Source of the DNA: Panonychus citri
Taxonomy: Eukaryota > Arthropoda > Arachnida > Trombidiformes > Tetranychidae
Length of the DNA: 64,000 nucleotides
Reading direction: 5' to 3'
Assembly: GCF_014898815.1 (NCBI RefSeq)
Contig: NW_026515477.1
Span: 558,001 to 622,000, forward strand
A program made the translations under genes and the position numbers. Shown here piece by piece: positions 34,471 to 47,124 of the stretch. How positions within the stretch are numbered: the first letter of the stretch is position 1; the number at the start of each line of letters is the position of its first letter. The notes below the pieces were generated by a model. That model had not been told where the DNA came from. It saw only the letters and a program-made list of their open reading frames with translations, and did not search any database.

Positions 34471-36273
34471 TTATTTGTTTGGATAAATTTCATCGCACAT
34501 TGTTTTAAAAGCGACAAAAGTTTCTTCGGCTGTTGGTGTTATCAAATCATCCGGTAAAACGAAACCATGATCACCGGTATCACGAAGTTCAAATGTATAC
34601 GAATAAGGAACTCCAGCCTCACCATAAGCCCAATCATCTGATCCTCCGGAAGCGACGTCTTTGTAAAGAAAAGAATCGAGAATATAATCAATCATCTCTG
34701 ACCATTCAAGATTAATCAACAATCAACTTACATAATAAATTGGTGGCACTTCCAACGGTATAAGGTGTATCGTAAATGGATTTCAAACTAGTGGCCGCTT
34801 TTTCAGCGACTCGGTACATTTCCTTGTAATCTTTAGGTAGATCAGTTGTCCATCCCCATGGTAAAAGAATCAATTGTGAATAAGAATGGAAACTGATGTA
34901 CATGTGCCATGGGCCGTTTTTCAAGATATATTGAGACATCGCCTTTGGTTCGGGTTCGGAAAACGGAGCTGAACCAGCGTATACATCGGAACATGGATTA
35001 GTACTCGAACCACCAGCTAAAGGAGAAAAAAATATGGAAAAATATTTAATCAGTTATCAGTACAATCGTATTAATTTGTAGCAATAAACAATTACTTCGC
35101 CATTTGTAGGACCAGTTACGATTAGGATCGGCTCCACGGCAAATGTATCCCCATCTACTGTTGGTCAGTGATCTGGTCTTTCGCCACATACGATTCTAAA
35201 TCAATGGTCAAACGGTTTATAAGATTAACGATATGATAAATTTACATTGGTAATTGTTTACTTACCGTTGTGTGAGTATATTCATATCCATCCGGATTGG
35301 CAAGCGGAAGTACAACAATATCGTATTTGCTCAAAATTGAATCAACATTTTCATCTTTGCCTACTGAAGTTACCAACTGAACAATGATAACAATTGGATA
35401 ACAATTGCAACAATTAATAACAATTGAAATTGAATATCAAGTGAAACCATTTCAATATTTACCTTGTTGATAAAATACATTGCAGTTGATGGTCCAATCC
35501 ATTCTCGAGCATGAAGTCCAGCATCAATCCAGATCTTTTTTTTACCTGAACTCGAACCTGAACTTATCTTGATTACCTTTAAATCACGTCCTTCAAATGA
35601 TTTACCAATTGTTTCAATTGTGGCTACTTTTGAATTGGAACGAGCAATTTCATCTAACATCGACATCATCTAACAACCACCAATAAGACGATAAAAAAAA
35701 TGATCAACAATCAAACTAATCACTTAAATCTAATCATCGGTATTCTTACGGTATCGTATCGCTGATAAGTGCTGAAAAATTGTTTAGCATTGGGTCGAGA
35801 TCCTCTTACACCAAATGGAAATGGTAAACTTTGTCTTCCTTTGATTAAGTTTTCAGCATCAATCCGACTAAAGAGGAGGAAACAATTAACAAGACAATTT
35901 ATATACAACTCGAAATGTCAACAATCACTTACCTTTGGACATCTTCAATCATCACACTTGGAGTTAATTGATTTGAAGCAAAAACTGGTGACAATGTTGA
36001 ACGAGCCTCAGGTGATAACATGATATCAACCGATGAATTGAGGCTTCCTGGTTCTGTCCAGAAGTCAACTGACCGCTCCATTAAGAAAGTTTCATTTTGA
36101 GCTAATTGATAAAGAAAATGTAATTGGTCAGTAGTCGTTGGTTTAAATCGTAGAACTGAATAATTGTTGTATCGTTTGTAACCATCTTCAATGAAACACA
36201 ATGAAAAGTTAATCAACAACAAGACGATGAAAAGTCCATTCAATGGAATCGATGTTAATTTGATATTAAACAT
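34471..36273 (-). CDS. Secreted zinc carboxypeptidase, M14A family, B-type specificity
   Basis: Pancreatic-type carboxypeptidase that trims C-terminal residues in the gut or other extracellular space. Seven exons on minus: 36273-35933, 35867-35750, 35669-35463, 35376-35266, 35195-35096, 35016-34732, 34658-34471; all junctions keep frame and give 449 aa. Signal peptide MFNIKLTSIPLNGLFIVLLL onward; pro-segment to about residue 115. Zinc ligands are H206 and E209 (DAGLHAREW) and H336 (SFHSYSQL). Substrate-binding NRNW is at about 284-287; the general base is E411 (FELRDTG). The pocket position equivalent to 255 in bovine enzymes is Asp (SGGSDDW, D395), which predicts preference for C-terminal Lys or Arg. 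The long-frame start further upstream is GTG, so the ATG at 36273 is chosen. A TATA box lies about 130 bases upstream. Confidence 0.93.
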
Positions 36274-36400
36274 ATTCAATTTCACAATAAGTTGATTATT
36301 ATTGATAAAGTAAAAAGCGTTTTCTAATCAAACGACAACAATTAACTGATGTCGTTGACTAACCAATGGTAAATGAACTAAATTTAGTCCGATCAATACA

Positions 36401-36412
36401 ATTTATATATAT
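36401..36412 (-). promoter_or_regulatory. TATA box of the carboxypeptidase gene
   Basis: On minus the sequence reads TATATATAAAT about 130 bases before the ATG at 36273, giving a predicted 5' UTR of about 100 bases. Confidence 0.6.
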
Positions 36413-38440
36413 AATAGGCAAACAATTTAAAGGCTCATGGTAAATTGTTTACTAATTTTAACAATGGTTAACACAGCAATTAATTATTTCTGGGTTACCC
36501 ACAATTAAAATGATATCCGCAGCAACATTTCACCCTATGTAACAAACATATATCACAATTAACAATCAAAAATGAGTTTTAATTGTTACCTGATGACCTC
36601 GTTTTAACAATTAACTTTAGTCTGTCTTTGACCAATAATCAATATTAATTATTACCCATTGATAATTATCTAATCATTGACAATTGTTTGTTAATTAAAA
36701 CAAAATCAACTCAATCAAAATTCATTATCATCAATAGTTTAATTTAAACTTGGTCAATGATTTGTTTAATTATGTTAATTGATTAACTAGATTTCTAGTT
36801 CATCGTAACAATTAACTATTAATCAGTGTTTTAGGTTAAATTGTTTATTGTTTAAATGTTATCATCAAATTGATCAATAAACTATCACTATTAATTATTA
36901 CTAATGGTAGTAAGAAAATGATTAGTTGTAACAATTAGTAAACAATCAATGATTAATTAAATGATAACGGTAAAGCTATTGACCGGATTTAATTTTCCCT
37001 TTCTATTGATTAAATTATTTTTAATTGTACCATTTAAATTACTATAAATACTGATTGTAAAATCGTAAAAATAAAAAAGTTAATCAATTAACTAACAAAA
37101 TTGATTATTCTAATCACGAGATAATCGTATAAAAAATATCGTACACAATTTAAATGAACTTTAATCAATTAACTAATTGTACGTGTTAAGGTGTGTGTAA
37201 TTGTTTTAACGTTTTAATCAATATAATTGTGATCGTTAATCATTGACAATCAAGGAATTTGTCTTTTTGATTGAATATGAAGATGGCTGAAGGAAGACAA
37301 TTAACTAAATCATATCTGATCTGCATAAATTTTGGCCAAACAATCGGGTGACACTTAACAGTAATTCCAATCAACTGTTAACAATTTACATCCAACAATC
37401 AATTTAAATCAATGATAATACACGTTGGTAATTTAAATAATGTGAAAGTTTAACTTATATTATGTTACCAATCAACACACTTAACGGTTATCGTTGTTTG
37501 ATTAGTTGATTGTTTCTTAATTTCTTACCAACGATTCATCATCTTAACACCAATTTAATGACATTGATTATGATTGACTAATCCCACAACAACATCATCA
37601 TCATGTCATCATCAAGATTAAGTTAATCATTGACTGGATCAATTTTTGATTATGTTCTGCAAGCAAAAACTGTTACAATTAATTATCGTTGTGTAACAAA
37701 TTGATTAATACTTGTAATCAAAGGGTTGACTTTATGTACATGTATATGGAATTAGATTGCTAATTGTTACGATTAACTGATTTCTTTGGAATAATTTTGA
37801 ATTTCTCAATCTCACTGATTAACTTGTCTTCGTTTCATTAATCTAAGTTGAAAACTTAATTGTTGATTAAAATTAATGATGTTCCGTTTGATTGTTCAAC
37901 ATGGTGCCGATTGGTATTGCTCATTACTATTAGTTAATTTAATTACAAAAGTTTGAAAACAATTGAAGCGATAATTGTTGATGTTATTGTTTATTATTGA
38001 CAATACAAAATGATTTGAATGCAATCAATGATTTAAGCTTACAGTTGGTTGTTAACAATTAATTGATTAGTCTCAATTACAATAATTTGATTAATTTGAC
38101 AGATTTTTGATTTCATTTGATCAACAAAAACCAATGAATCAACTAATTTCCTAAGCTAATCAAGATCCATTGAGTTGATTGAATATCTTTTTCCAAAGTC
38201 ATTAAACCTGCACAATTAACTAAAACTATATGAGATTAACAATTAAATCAGTTATCAAATGATGAGACAAACAATCATCACGATGAAAACAATAATGACA
38301 AATGAAGATATAAATTCAGTTGTAATCATGAAAATCCAAGATCCTTCCGATCAATACGATTGAGGAACAATGGAAATTATTACCGTTAATCCAATGAACA
38401 ATTAAAAGGTTTCCAAATAATAAGATTTTAATTAACTTAC

Positions 38441-38531
38441 ATCATTTGATTGTTCGTACGAATTGCTGATTGTACCATCAGCTGATAACCGATAAATCTT
38501 TGAATATGATTGAACTGGTGGATAATGAATT
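38441..38531 (-). CDS. Candidate internal exon of an unidentified gene
   Basis: On minus, an acceptor (GCTTTCTAG) is followed by 91 bases and a strong donor (GTAAGT). The preferred frame is open throughout and encodes 30 residues of balanced composition (IHYPPVQSYSKIYRLSADGT, then ISNSYEQSND), unlike the AT-driven peptides around it. A second frame is also open up to the donor. I could not link it to flanking exons with confidence. It lies 2.2 kb upstream of the carboxypeptidase on the same strand, but nothing ties it to that gene. Confidence 0.35.
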
Positions 38532-41500
38532 CTAGAAAGCAAGTAAATGACTTAAACGATTATTGTCAACAAAAAGATAACAATTAGTATACTATGGAAT
38601 GAGACAATTGGACAATCGGTTTCATAATTAACGACTAGAAAATTTGATAAACTAATTCAATAGTCATGATATTTAAATGCTAATGGAACACAGTATTTGA
38701 TTGTATCAGAATTTCAGAATTCAACAATAGGAATAACAATCGATCTTTTGATTTTTCTCTTTTCAAATTTCAACACGTTCAAGGCACGCGATTGACTTAA
38801 TCTCAGAACTCGGAACTCAGAATTTCATCTTAGTCTCTCTCTCTCTCCATCAGAATTTGAGAAAGACGATTATTGAAAAAAGAGGAAAATGAAAGGGAAA
38901 TTTTCAGAATTTAAAACTTTATTAGTCTGATGATTTTCATGGTAAAAAGAATTGAATTATTAATTTAAATTAGATTACTGTTGTTAGACATTGAAACAAA
39001 CACTCAACCCAACAATCAAGATGATAATGATAATTAACAGTTTGATTAAATTGTTAACAGTTTACATGGTTACTGGTTTAACTTTAATTGTGATTAAATC
39101 TCATGAGAAAACATGAGATAAACTCATACTAAACGTTTAAAACAATTAATTTAAATAGTAAACAATTTAGTTAATGATTAAAAATATTGGTTGGACACTT
39201 TTTCACCTTTAGCCAAGTTAATTGTTGCCCAAAGCAATTTAGCAAAATTAATCTTTCATCAGGTCAGCCTAACAATTAGCAAATTATTTAATTTAAAACA
39301 AAACAAAAATCATAATCATTTACCTGAATCACTGATTTCTTAATTAACCTGGAAGTTCATTTAATTTGGTTAATTAATTAAGCAACTTTCACTTGTCGGA
39401 CGAAAGTGTTAATAATGATTAGTAATAATTGAAACTGAAAAACAAATATTACTACAACAATTAAACATATTAATCATAATTAATCATCTTTCTGATGATT
39501 AAAAGTGAAACCATTATTAATTAAATTCAGTTAACACACAAAATGGTTTCATATAATTAAAGTTTCAAATTATCGCGTACATAATTGTAATTAAATTGCG
39601 CTAATTTAATGATTAGTGATTAATTAACGAAAACTTAATAATAATGTTAAAGAAATTGTCTAATTAATGAAAACATTGTTATTATTGTTGTTGGAAAGTT
39701 TTATCGTTTATTTGATTATTTGTACTTAATCATATTGTAATAGTTAAATTGTGATTTGGACTACTGATTGTCTGAATCTAGTTCATCATCAACATGTTAA
39801 TCATTACAATTAACTTGACAACGTTGTATCTTTATCCTCTCAACCTTTAGCAATTTAATATATATAATTTATCATTTGTTGATCTTGTAGTTAATCATCA
39901 TCAATGGTTAATTTATATTAATAGTGAAAAGGTTTCACAGGTTAATCATTATGATTATGGTGAAAAAAAAACATGTGAAACTTTTTTTTTCATGATAATA
40001 TCATGAACATGGTTGAAAGATTCATATGATTTCAATGAGAATCTGAATATTCCCTTGGAAGAATTAAATTTAACTTTAAAAATATTATTCTTTTTTTCTT
40101 GATTAATCCTTAATTCTGTTGATGGTGTTGAGTTAATCATCCGGAAATTAGATTATCTTATTATTGTCAACTAACCCGAGAATCAAGTGGCAATGTTAAT
40201 CATCATCAAGGTGTGAAAGCAACAATTTAAATTGTAACCGAATTGCTAAACAATCAGTTTAATCAGTTTTCGCATGTATATTATAATATAATAACTAAAT
40301 TAAGAATTGATGATTTATATTTAGTTTGATTGTTGTTACTTTTTTTTTCGCGATTTCATTTGAAATTGTTTTATTTTAATCAATCATGTTATAAACAATC
40401 AACTCTATTGTTGAGATGTTTATCATAACACAATTAAATTTAATTGTCATTGTGGTTTTTTTTTCTGCTCATATAATAATCAATATAAAACCTTTAATTA
40501 TGATTGTTACAATTGTGACACAGATTTTGTTGATATGATAATTGATTGATTTGTTTTTTGATTACCATTAATTGTAACGGAAATTAAGTTTTAACCAATA
40601 ATGTTGATTAAAAACAATGGACCATCATTGGATTCCGGAGACAAGTTAATTGTTACAATTTATAAATAGTATTACAATTTATCAACAATGATAATCATAT
40701 GAAATGCAGGGTTAATTTAAATTGAATTAGAATCACAATAATTTGTAAATCTAGTTAGTAAAGTGAATCTTTAATTTTCCTACTATGTTTTGATTGATTA
40801 GTTGATTGTTACCAAGATGATCATCATCATTGTCTTAACATTTAATCATTGAGTTAATTAAGGATTTCGTTTTTGATTGTAAACAATTTAACTTTATGTT
40901 TCAAGTTTAATGAACTTGATGATAAAGTTGATCAATGGTAATCCAAGTTAATACAATTTTATTGTCAATCCAATTGTTAATTAACAAGTTTGAATATAAG
41001 ATGCAGGTTTGTATTGTGATTGTTTGATTAAAACAGTAATTAAAACAATAACAATTAAATTTGACAATGAAAGTTGATCAAAAGTGATTGTTGATTTTTG
41101 TTGTTGTGCAAAATTACAATTGAAATCATTGAATCCTGATCACTTTTCAATGATGATTTATAATCAAAATTTACTCTCATCTTATTGTTAATTAACAATT
41201 TAACATCAATTGTCACAATTAATTTGTGTACTTTGAAACAATTATCATTAACCAGGTACAAGATTATTTTCAAACTTATCCGTATACATGTTTAGTTAAT
41301 TGTCAACTAATTTTCTTGTCAATTGTCAACCCAATTAACATGCATCAACCAGTTTAATGTTTAATTGTGATCAATATGATGCTAATTGAAACAAGCAAAT
41401 ATCCAACAATTTAAATATTAAAACAAATGAATAATCAAAACAATTAAAGTAACAATTAAGGATTACCTCAAATAATAATGATAATAATTATAATAATAGT

Positions 41501-44500
41501 TAAATCAACATCATTAATCCTGGTTCAACAAATTTACTAATTCAATTGTAGTAAAAATCAACAGACAATTAACTAATTAACTAAGTGGATATGGTCAATT
41601 TCTAGGTTTGAATTTTTTTCTGGTTCAATCATCTACGTAAATGATATAAAGATGATAGCAATTGAAGTGATCATCTTAATTATCTTGATGATAATCAGCT
41701 AAACTAATCATATAATCAAAGTGTCTTTGGTCATCGTAGTTAATGATAACATAAGTAATCAAACGTTTTCTAATGCTGTAAATTGTTCAATAATAATAAT
41801 CATGATTAACGGTATTAATGGTGATAAATAATATTACCACAGACAATTGACCTTTAATTTAATTGTCAACTGTTAGTTAATCATATTAACTTTAACTTAT
41901 GGTCAATTGTTTATTGATATATATAACTTGATTATTGATTGTTGGCCAGTTGATTATTTATTATTATTACACTTTAACTGGAATCGTTATTACATATTAT
42001 ATGTATATTATACTCTGTATGTAAATTTAGTTGAACATTATAAACATGATCAAGTTAATTGTAATTAAATCTTCAGGTCAATAGATACATTGAAAAATAA
42101 ATAAATGGTTAAATCGAGAAATTCAATTTAAATATTTAATCTGATAATTTAGTAATAGTTTCAATTATCATGTTCAATATAAAGGAGATTATCTCATCTC
42201 GGAATCTTTTCTCATGGTTAAATAAATTTCATGGTTAAAATGGTTGATTGTTGAAGATTGAGCTTCTTGATTGTTGATAAATTATCATTTCAGTATATTA
42301 ACCATCAACAATCAACTTGATAATCTTGAATTATTTTATATTCAATCTTATAGCCACAGGGAATCCAATGAGATTCATGATACAATAGTCAACAACATGA
42401 TCAACTTGATTGTTATCATAAACATTGATGATTTATATTAATATTATCAACAATTGAGCTAAACTTTTCCAACCGTAATTAATTTAACATTGAATTATTG
42501 TTAATCAACTTCCTGTGATTAACAATAGTTGACCTGGATTATTTAAATCATATAATCAATGGTAACTTTCACCAACTTTAAATTTTCTTGATAATTAATT
42601 GTAGATTGATTATTAACAATTTAGACTACCCCATACATATTATAACAATTAAGGATTACAGTTAAATCTTAGTCAATGAAAACTATTTCAATACAACAAT
42701 CAAAGTATCAACCTTGATTGTGATTTTGTCTAATTGTTGTATTAATAATATCATAAGATGGTTAATTTTAATCAAGGTAAATTAAAGTTAATCAAATATA
42801 ATCAATAAGATTTACTAACATTAAAAGCCTAACCTGTGATTGTTTTTTTATTATCATTTTTATGTGTATTCAACACCAACAATCAGCTTATTGTTATTAA
42901 TTCAGTTAATAGTTGATAAATTGTTAATTCTCATCACAAATCAATAAATTGATTGATTGTTATTATTGTTTATCAACCTCACCCATAATCATCAACAATT
43001 AAGACCTGAACTAATACGATTAGTTAACTACTATATAATGATCATAATCTGTTAATTTTCATTGTCAAATTATTAATTAAGAAGATGAAGTGAGAAAAAA
43101 ATTAGTTAATTACCTGACTAATCATTATCGTTATAGTTTATTTATTGAACAATAAACTAATTTGATTAACTTATGGCGTGATTAACAAGGTAAATCCTAA
43201 CCTTGATTATTGTTAATCAATTAATTATCAATTAGATTCTGTGATTTGATTGTTATTCTTGATTATCTTTGTAATAGCATCAACATTGTTTAATTTGCTC
43301 ATTGTTTAATCTTCCTCATGAGTTAATCTTTTAACAATTTTAATCACAATTAAGTTAATCATAATAATAATCATGATGATGATGAACAATTTTGTCGTCC
43401 CCTCATAAACCAGATCAACATAATCTAATCATAATCATGAAACTAAATATATATTGTTTCAAAGTTAATGAAACTGAAAGATAATTATGATTAGTTAATC
43501 ATGTTCAGGGTAATTCTGATGTGAAAAATGAGCTTATTGGATCAGACAAGATAATGTTGATGATAACAATTTAAGGTTAAATTATCACATAGACAATCAA
43601 ACTGAAATTAAGTTAATTGTTTCAAAAGTAAATTGGCAAATTAACCTGACAAGGAATTAGATTCTTAATCAGAACAGAATAAGTTTAGATATTGAAATTA
43701 TTACCATGAGAATATACAATTCATTTCTATTACATGAAATGTATTGAGAAAACTTTTTTTTCTATCCAATTCAATGAGAAAGTTGAGAAAAAAATTCCAC
43801 ATGAATAATAGATAATGTTGAATATTCTGATTCCAAACATTCATCATCATCGATTCATCAAATAAATCGTAGTTATTTTCATGGAAAATTCAATCGAATC
43901 TGTAAATCGTTGCAACGATAGAGATACTAACTTATTGTTAGAATTTAATATTGAACTTTTTTTTTGTTTTCGAACAAAAAATAAACTAATTTACATATTC
44001 TGAGAAATCTGAGCTTTTTTTCAGGAGAAAATGCTAACCAACTGATATTCTGAGTTCAGGTATCATGAAATTTTCTCATTCGCCTGAGTTGTTAAACTTT
44101 TTTTTCTCTTTCTTCTTATTAATTGTCACAATTAGTGTGATTATTTTTTTTAAAATGATTTTTTCTCGCGATGAGAAACAAAAATTGTTAATTAATTATA
44201 AACTATCCAATTAATAGAACTGGATAATAAGAAAATTGAATTAACTTCTCGTCGGATCTAAATTAGTGTCATAACAATTAGTTGAATATTAATTATTAAA
44301 TATTGTTTACTTTTCTCATATTGATCACTGAACGTGTTGGTAAATTTAATTGTCGTGAACGTTAATTTTTAGCTAATCAATTGGCCTTTTTTTAAGTTGA
44401 TCTTGATAATAATAAGTTTAGTTGATCAATTGATTGTTAAATGAGTAGATGGATTTGTTTTTCTGTCTTGTAATTAGTTGATTATTGAAAGAAAACGATT

Positions 44501-44869
44501 AATCTTATCAATGATGATGATCAGTTAATTTGATTCATTGAGAATCAATTGATTTTATCAATAATTTGATTTAGGGCCTGATGAAACTCAATGCAGGTTA
44601 ATGTGTGTAAATAGTTGATACGATTACTGTTATTGTTGATGGTGTTTATTACCTGAATATCAATGATGATGATGATGATGATGGATTAAGATGATGATTA
44701 TGATGAAAGTTTAGATGAAAGAGAGAGGGAAAAAGGTGTGATAAAGATCAAGTTGCCAATTAATTGTGATTAAGAGAAAAGGTATTCAAAGATTAGTGAA
44801 CAAAAAAAAAGACGCATCAACGAATCCACAAATTGATTTGTATTGAGTTCGTAAGTTAAAGTTTACGTT

Positions 44870-45262
44870 GATGAAAGAGATGAAAAGATGATGAGAGAAA
44901 GAAGAGAGAAAGAGAAAGGGAATGAGGATGATACATGAAGAAGAGAGAGAGAGAGACTGGATTCTAAGAGAGTGGGAAGAACGAGATTTGGATTAAAAGA
45001 AAGAGAAGAAAGAGAAAAGAAAGAGGCAAAAAAGGGAAGGTTTTCTCAGAGTAGAAGAAAATTTTTCATGCTAACTGAGTTTAACGACTTACCTTCTACC
45101 TGTAAATGAATGGAAAAATGTAATAATAATAATTCTGATAATGGTAATAACTGAAAAGTAACTTCCCCATTTTGTCTTACTTTTTCATCTTCTTCTTTCT
45201 TTTTTTGTCTTTATCTCTCTTTCTTTCTTTCTTTCTCTCTCTCTCTCTCTCTCTCTCTTACC
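44870..45262. repeat. Purine-rich tract followed by CT-rich tract
   Basis: Positions about 44870-45055 are nearly all purine on plus (GAGAGAAA-type). Positions about 45180-45260 are pyrimidine-rich and end in a (TC)n run. The two flank about 120 bases of ordinary sequence and can pair roughly with each other. GAGA-like tracts are also common near promoters; espin begins less than 1 kb away. Confidence 0.6.
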
Positions 45263-46007
45263 TTTTCTTGGTTTTATCTCTTTCTTTATCCAGATGAGTT
45301 CATTGCCAATCCATTAATCTATCCAACTCTTTTATCGTTTATTATTATTTCTGTTGATTTGGTTACTCACTTTGATTGTTATTCTTGATGTCGTTGTTTT
45401 CATCCCAACCTTTTCTCAGTTCTCAAAGATAATGTTAACTTGTCTCTCTTTTCACTGGTTCCTTTTGACAAGTTTCAGTTGCTGATCAACTCACCTTAAA
45501 GGTAGCGAGTTAAATCAACACAGTTTATTAAAAGATAAACACTAATCCATTTACCTTTTTGTTAATCTTTTGTTTTCCTTTTAATCTCAAACTTTTTCAA
45601 TTTGTTTGTCAATCTAGTTTCCAATGTTTATTTCTAATGTTACCCAAAGATTATAACTGTAAATCTTGATCATCATCGTTCTCATCAAATTAAAGAGAGA
45701 AAATGTTAACAATCAACTAACCAACAGCAATCGGAGAAATTAAATCAACACAATCAACATAAATTTAAATAGAAAATCAAAGTTTCCATAGTGAAGGCGA
45801 TTGTTTTTCTCTATCTCTCTCATTCTCTTTAATTGTTGAATAACATTTTTCTTTCATCTTCTTAATTCCAGTTAATTGTTCCATTGATTTGGATTGTGTG
45901 TTTGTTCATAACTGTTGATTGTTTTCTTCTTCTTCTTGCCGGACTAATCATCGTTAATTGTTTGTCTTGTTTAGTTTTAATTGTTGTTTCACCTTTGGGT
46001 TCAAATA

Positions 46008-47090
46008 ATGTTCTGTTGGCTATTGAAAGAAGCCAAAATGCCCGCCGTTGACGAAACAAACATTGGCGCTCTCGCCCTTCATTATGCCGCTGCCAAAGGT
46101 TGTCCCGTTTGTGTTAAATTGCTCGTTGAATCTTGTCCCGAATTAAGGTAATTCACAGTTAATCTCATATTCTAATTGTCGACCAAATTTCTGATTGATT
46201 AGCTCAATTTCTGACCATTTAATAGACAGAAAAGAGAGAGAGAGAGAGAGAGGAATATAAATTTCCATCTCTTCCGATCAGATGATCTGATGTACATGCT
46301 TTTTACATTTACTATTCACTTGTATCATTTATCATCTTTACTTAATTATATCAATTAGAATTTCTAATTATTATCGTTAATTGTTATTTATTGACATGTT
46401 CTCTTTTACCATCAAGCCCATTGTTGTATCTTAAATTGATTTAACGTGAAACCAATCATGTGAATCTATTGAGTCTTTTTCCTAATGATACGATGATCAC
46501 AATTTAAATCTAAATCGTTCTTAATATATACATTAACCATTCCAATTTGATTCAATTGCTAATCACTGTCACGTTCATATGCATATGATTTTAAGTATTA
46601 ATGTCAATCCATTTGATAACAGTAATAATAATAAGGTAACATTTCACTTTACCTGACAATCAAATTGATCCAATGATTATCAATCCGTAAAATAATCAAT
46701 TCAACTTAATCAGAAGATTCAAAGTTTTTTTTTCATCATCAATTCAAATATTAGTTTATCGTAATTCTAATATAATAAAATAACCTAAGGGCATAATCAT
46801 GATCAGAATTCATATACATGTAATATGTATAAGTTTTCTCTCAAAAAAAATAGTGTATCAGTGATTCAATGATTTCCATGGTCGATAGATGAAAAAATAT
46901 TTCGATTATTCTGATCAACATAATCAGAACTATTATTATTATTCCTATCAAACTGATCTGAATTTCTATTGAAAATCCCAATATATCATATTTTTGTGCT
47001 TCAGAATTCATTGATTATCCTCATCCCATTCATCCTCATAATCAAATATAACCTCTAACTTATCAACCTTAACCTTATTAATCTCAATTG

Positions 47091-47124
<34 letters not shown>

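Larger units (their letters stand above)
36413..45871. other. Long AT-rich region with no confirmed gene
   Basis: About 9.5 kb with no gene I can confirm. It is dominated by short words such as ACAATTAA, TTAATTGT and CAATCAAC. One splice-bounded coding-like segment is listed separately (38441-38531, minus). Purine-rich then pyrimidine-rich tracts occupy 44,870-45,260. Longer open frames near 39955-40140 and 41055-41273 look random: no splice sites, no motifs and composition like the flanks. Confidence 0.5.
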
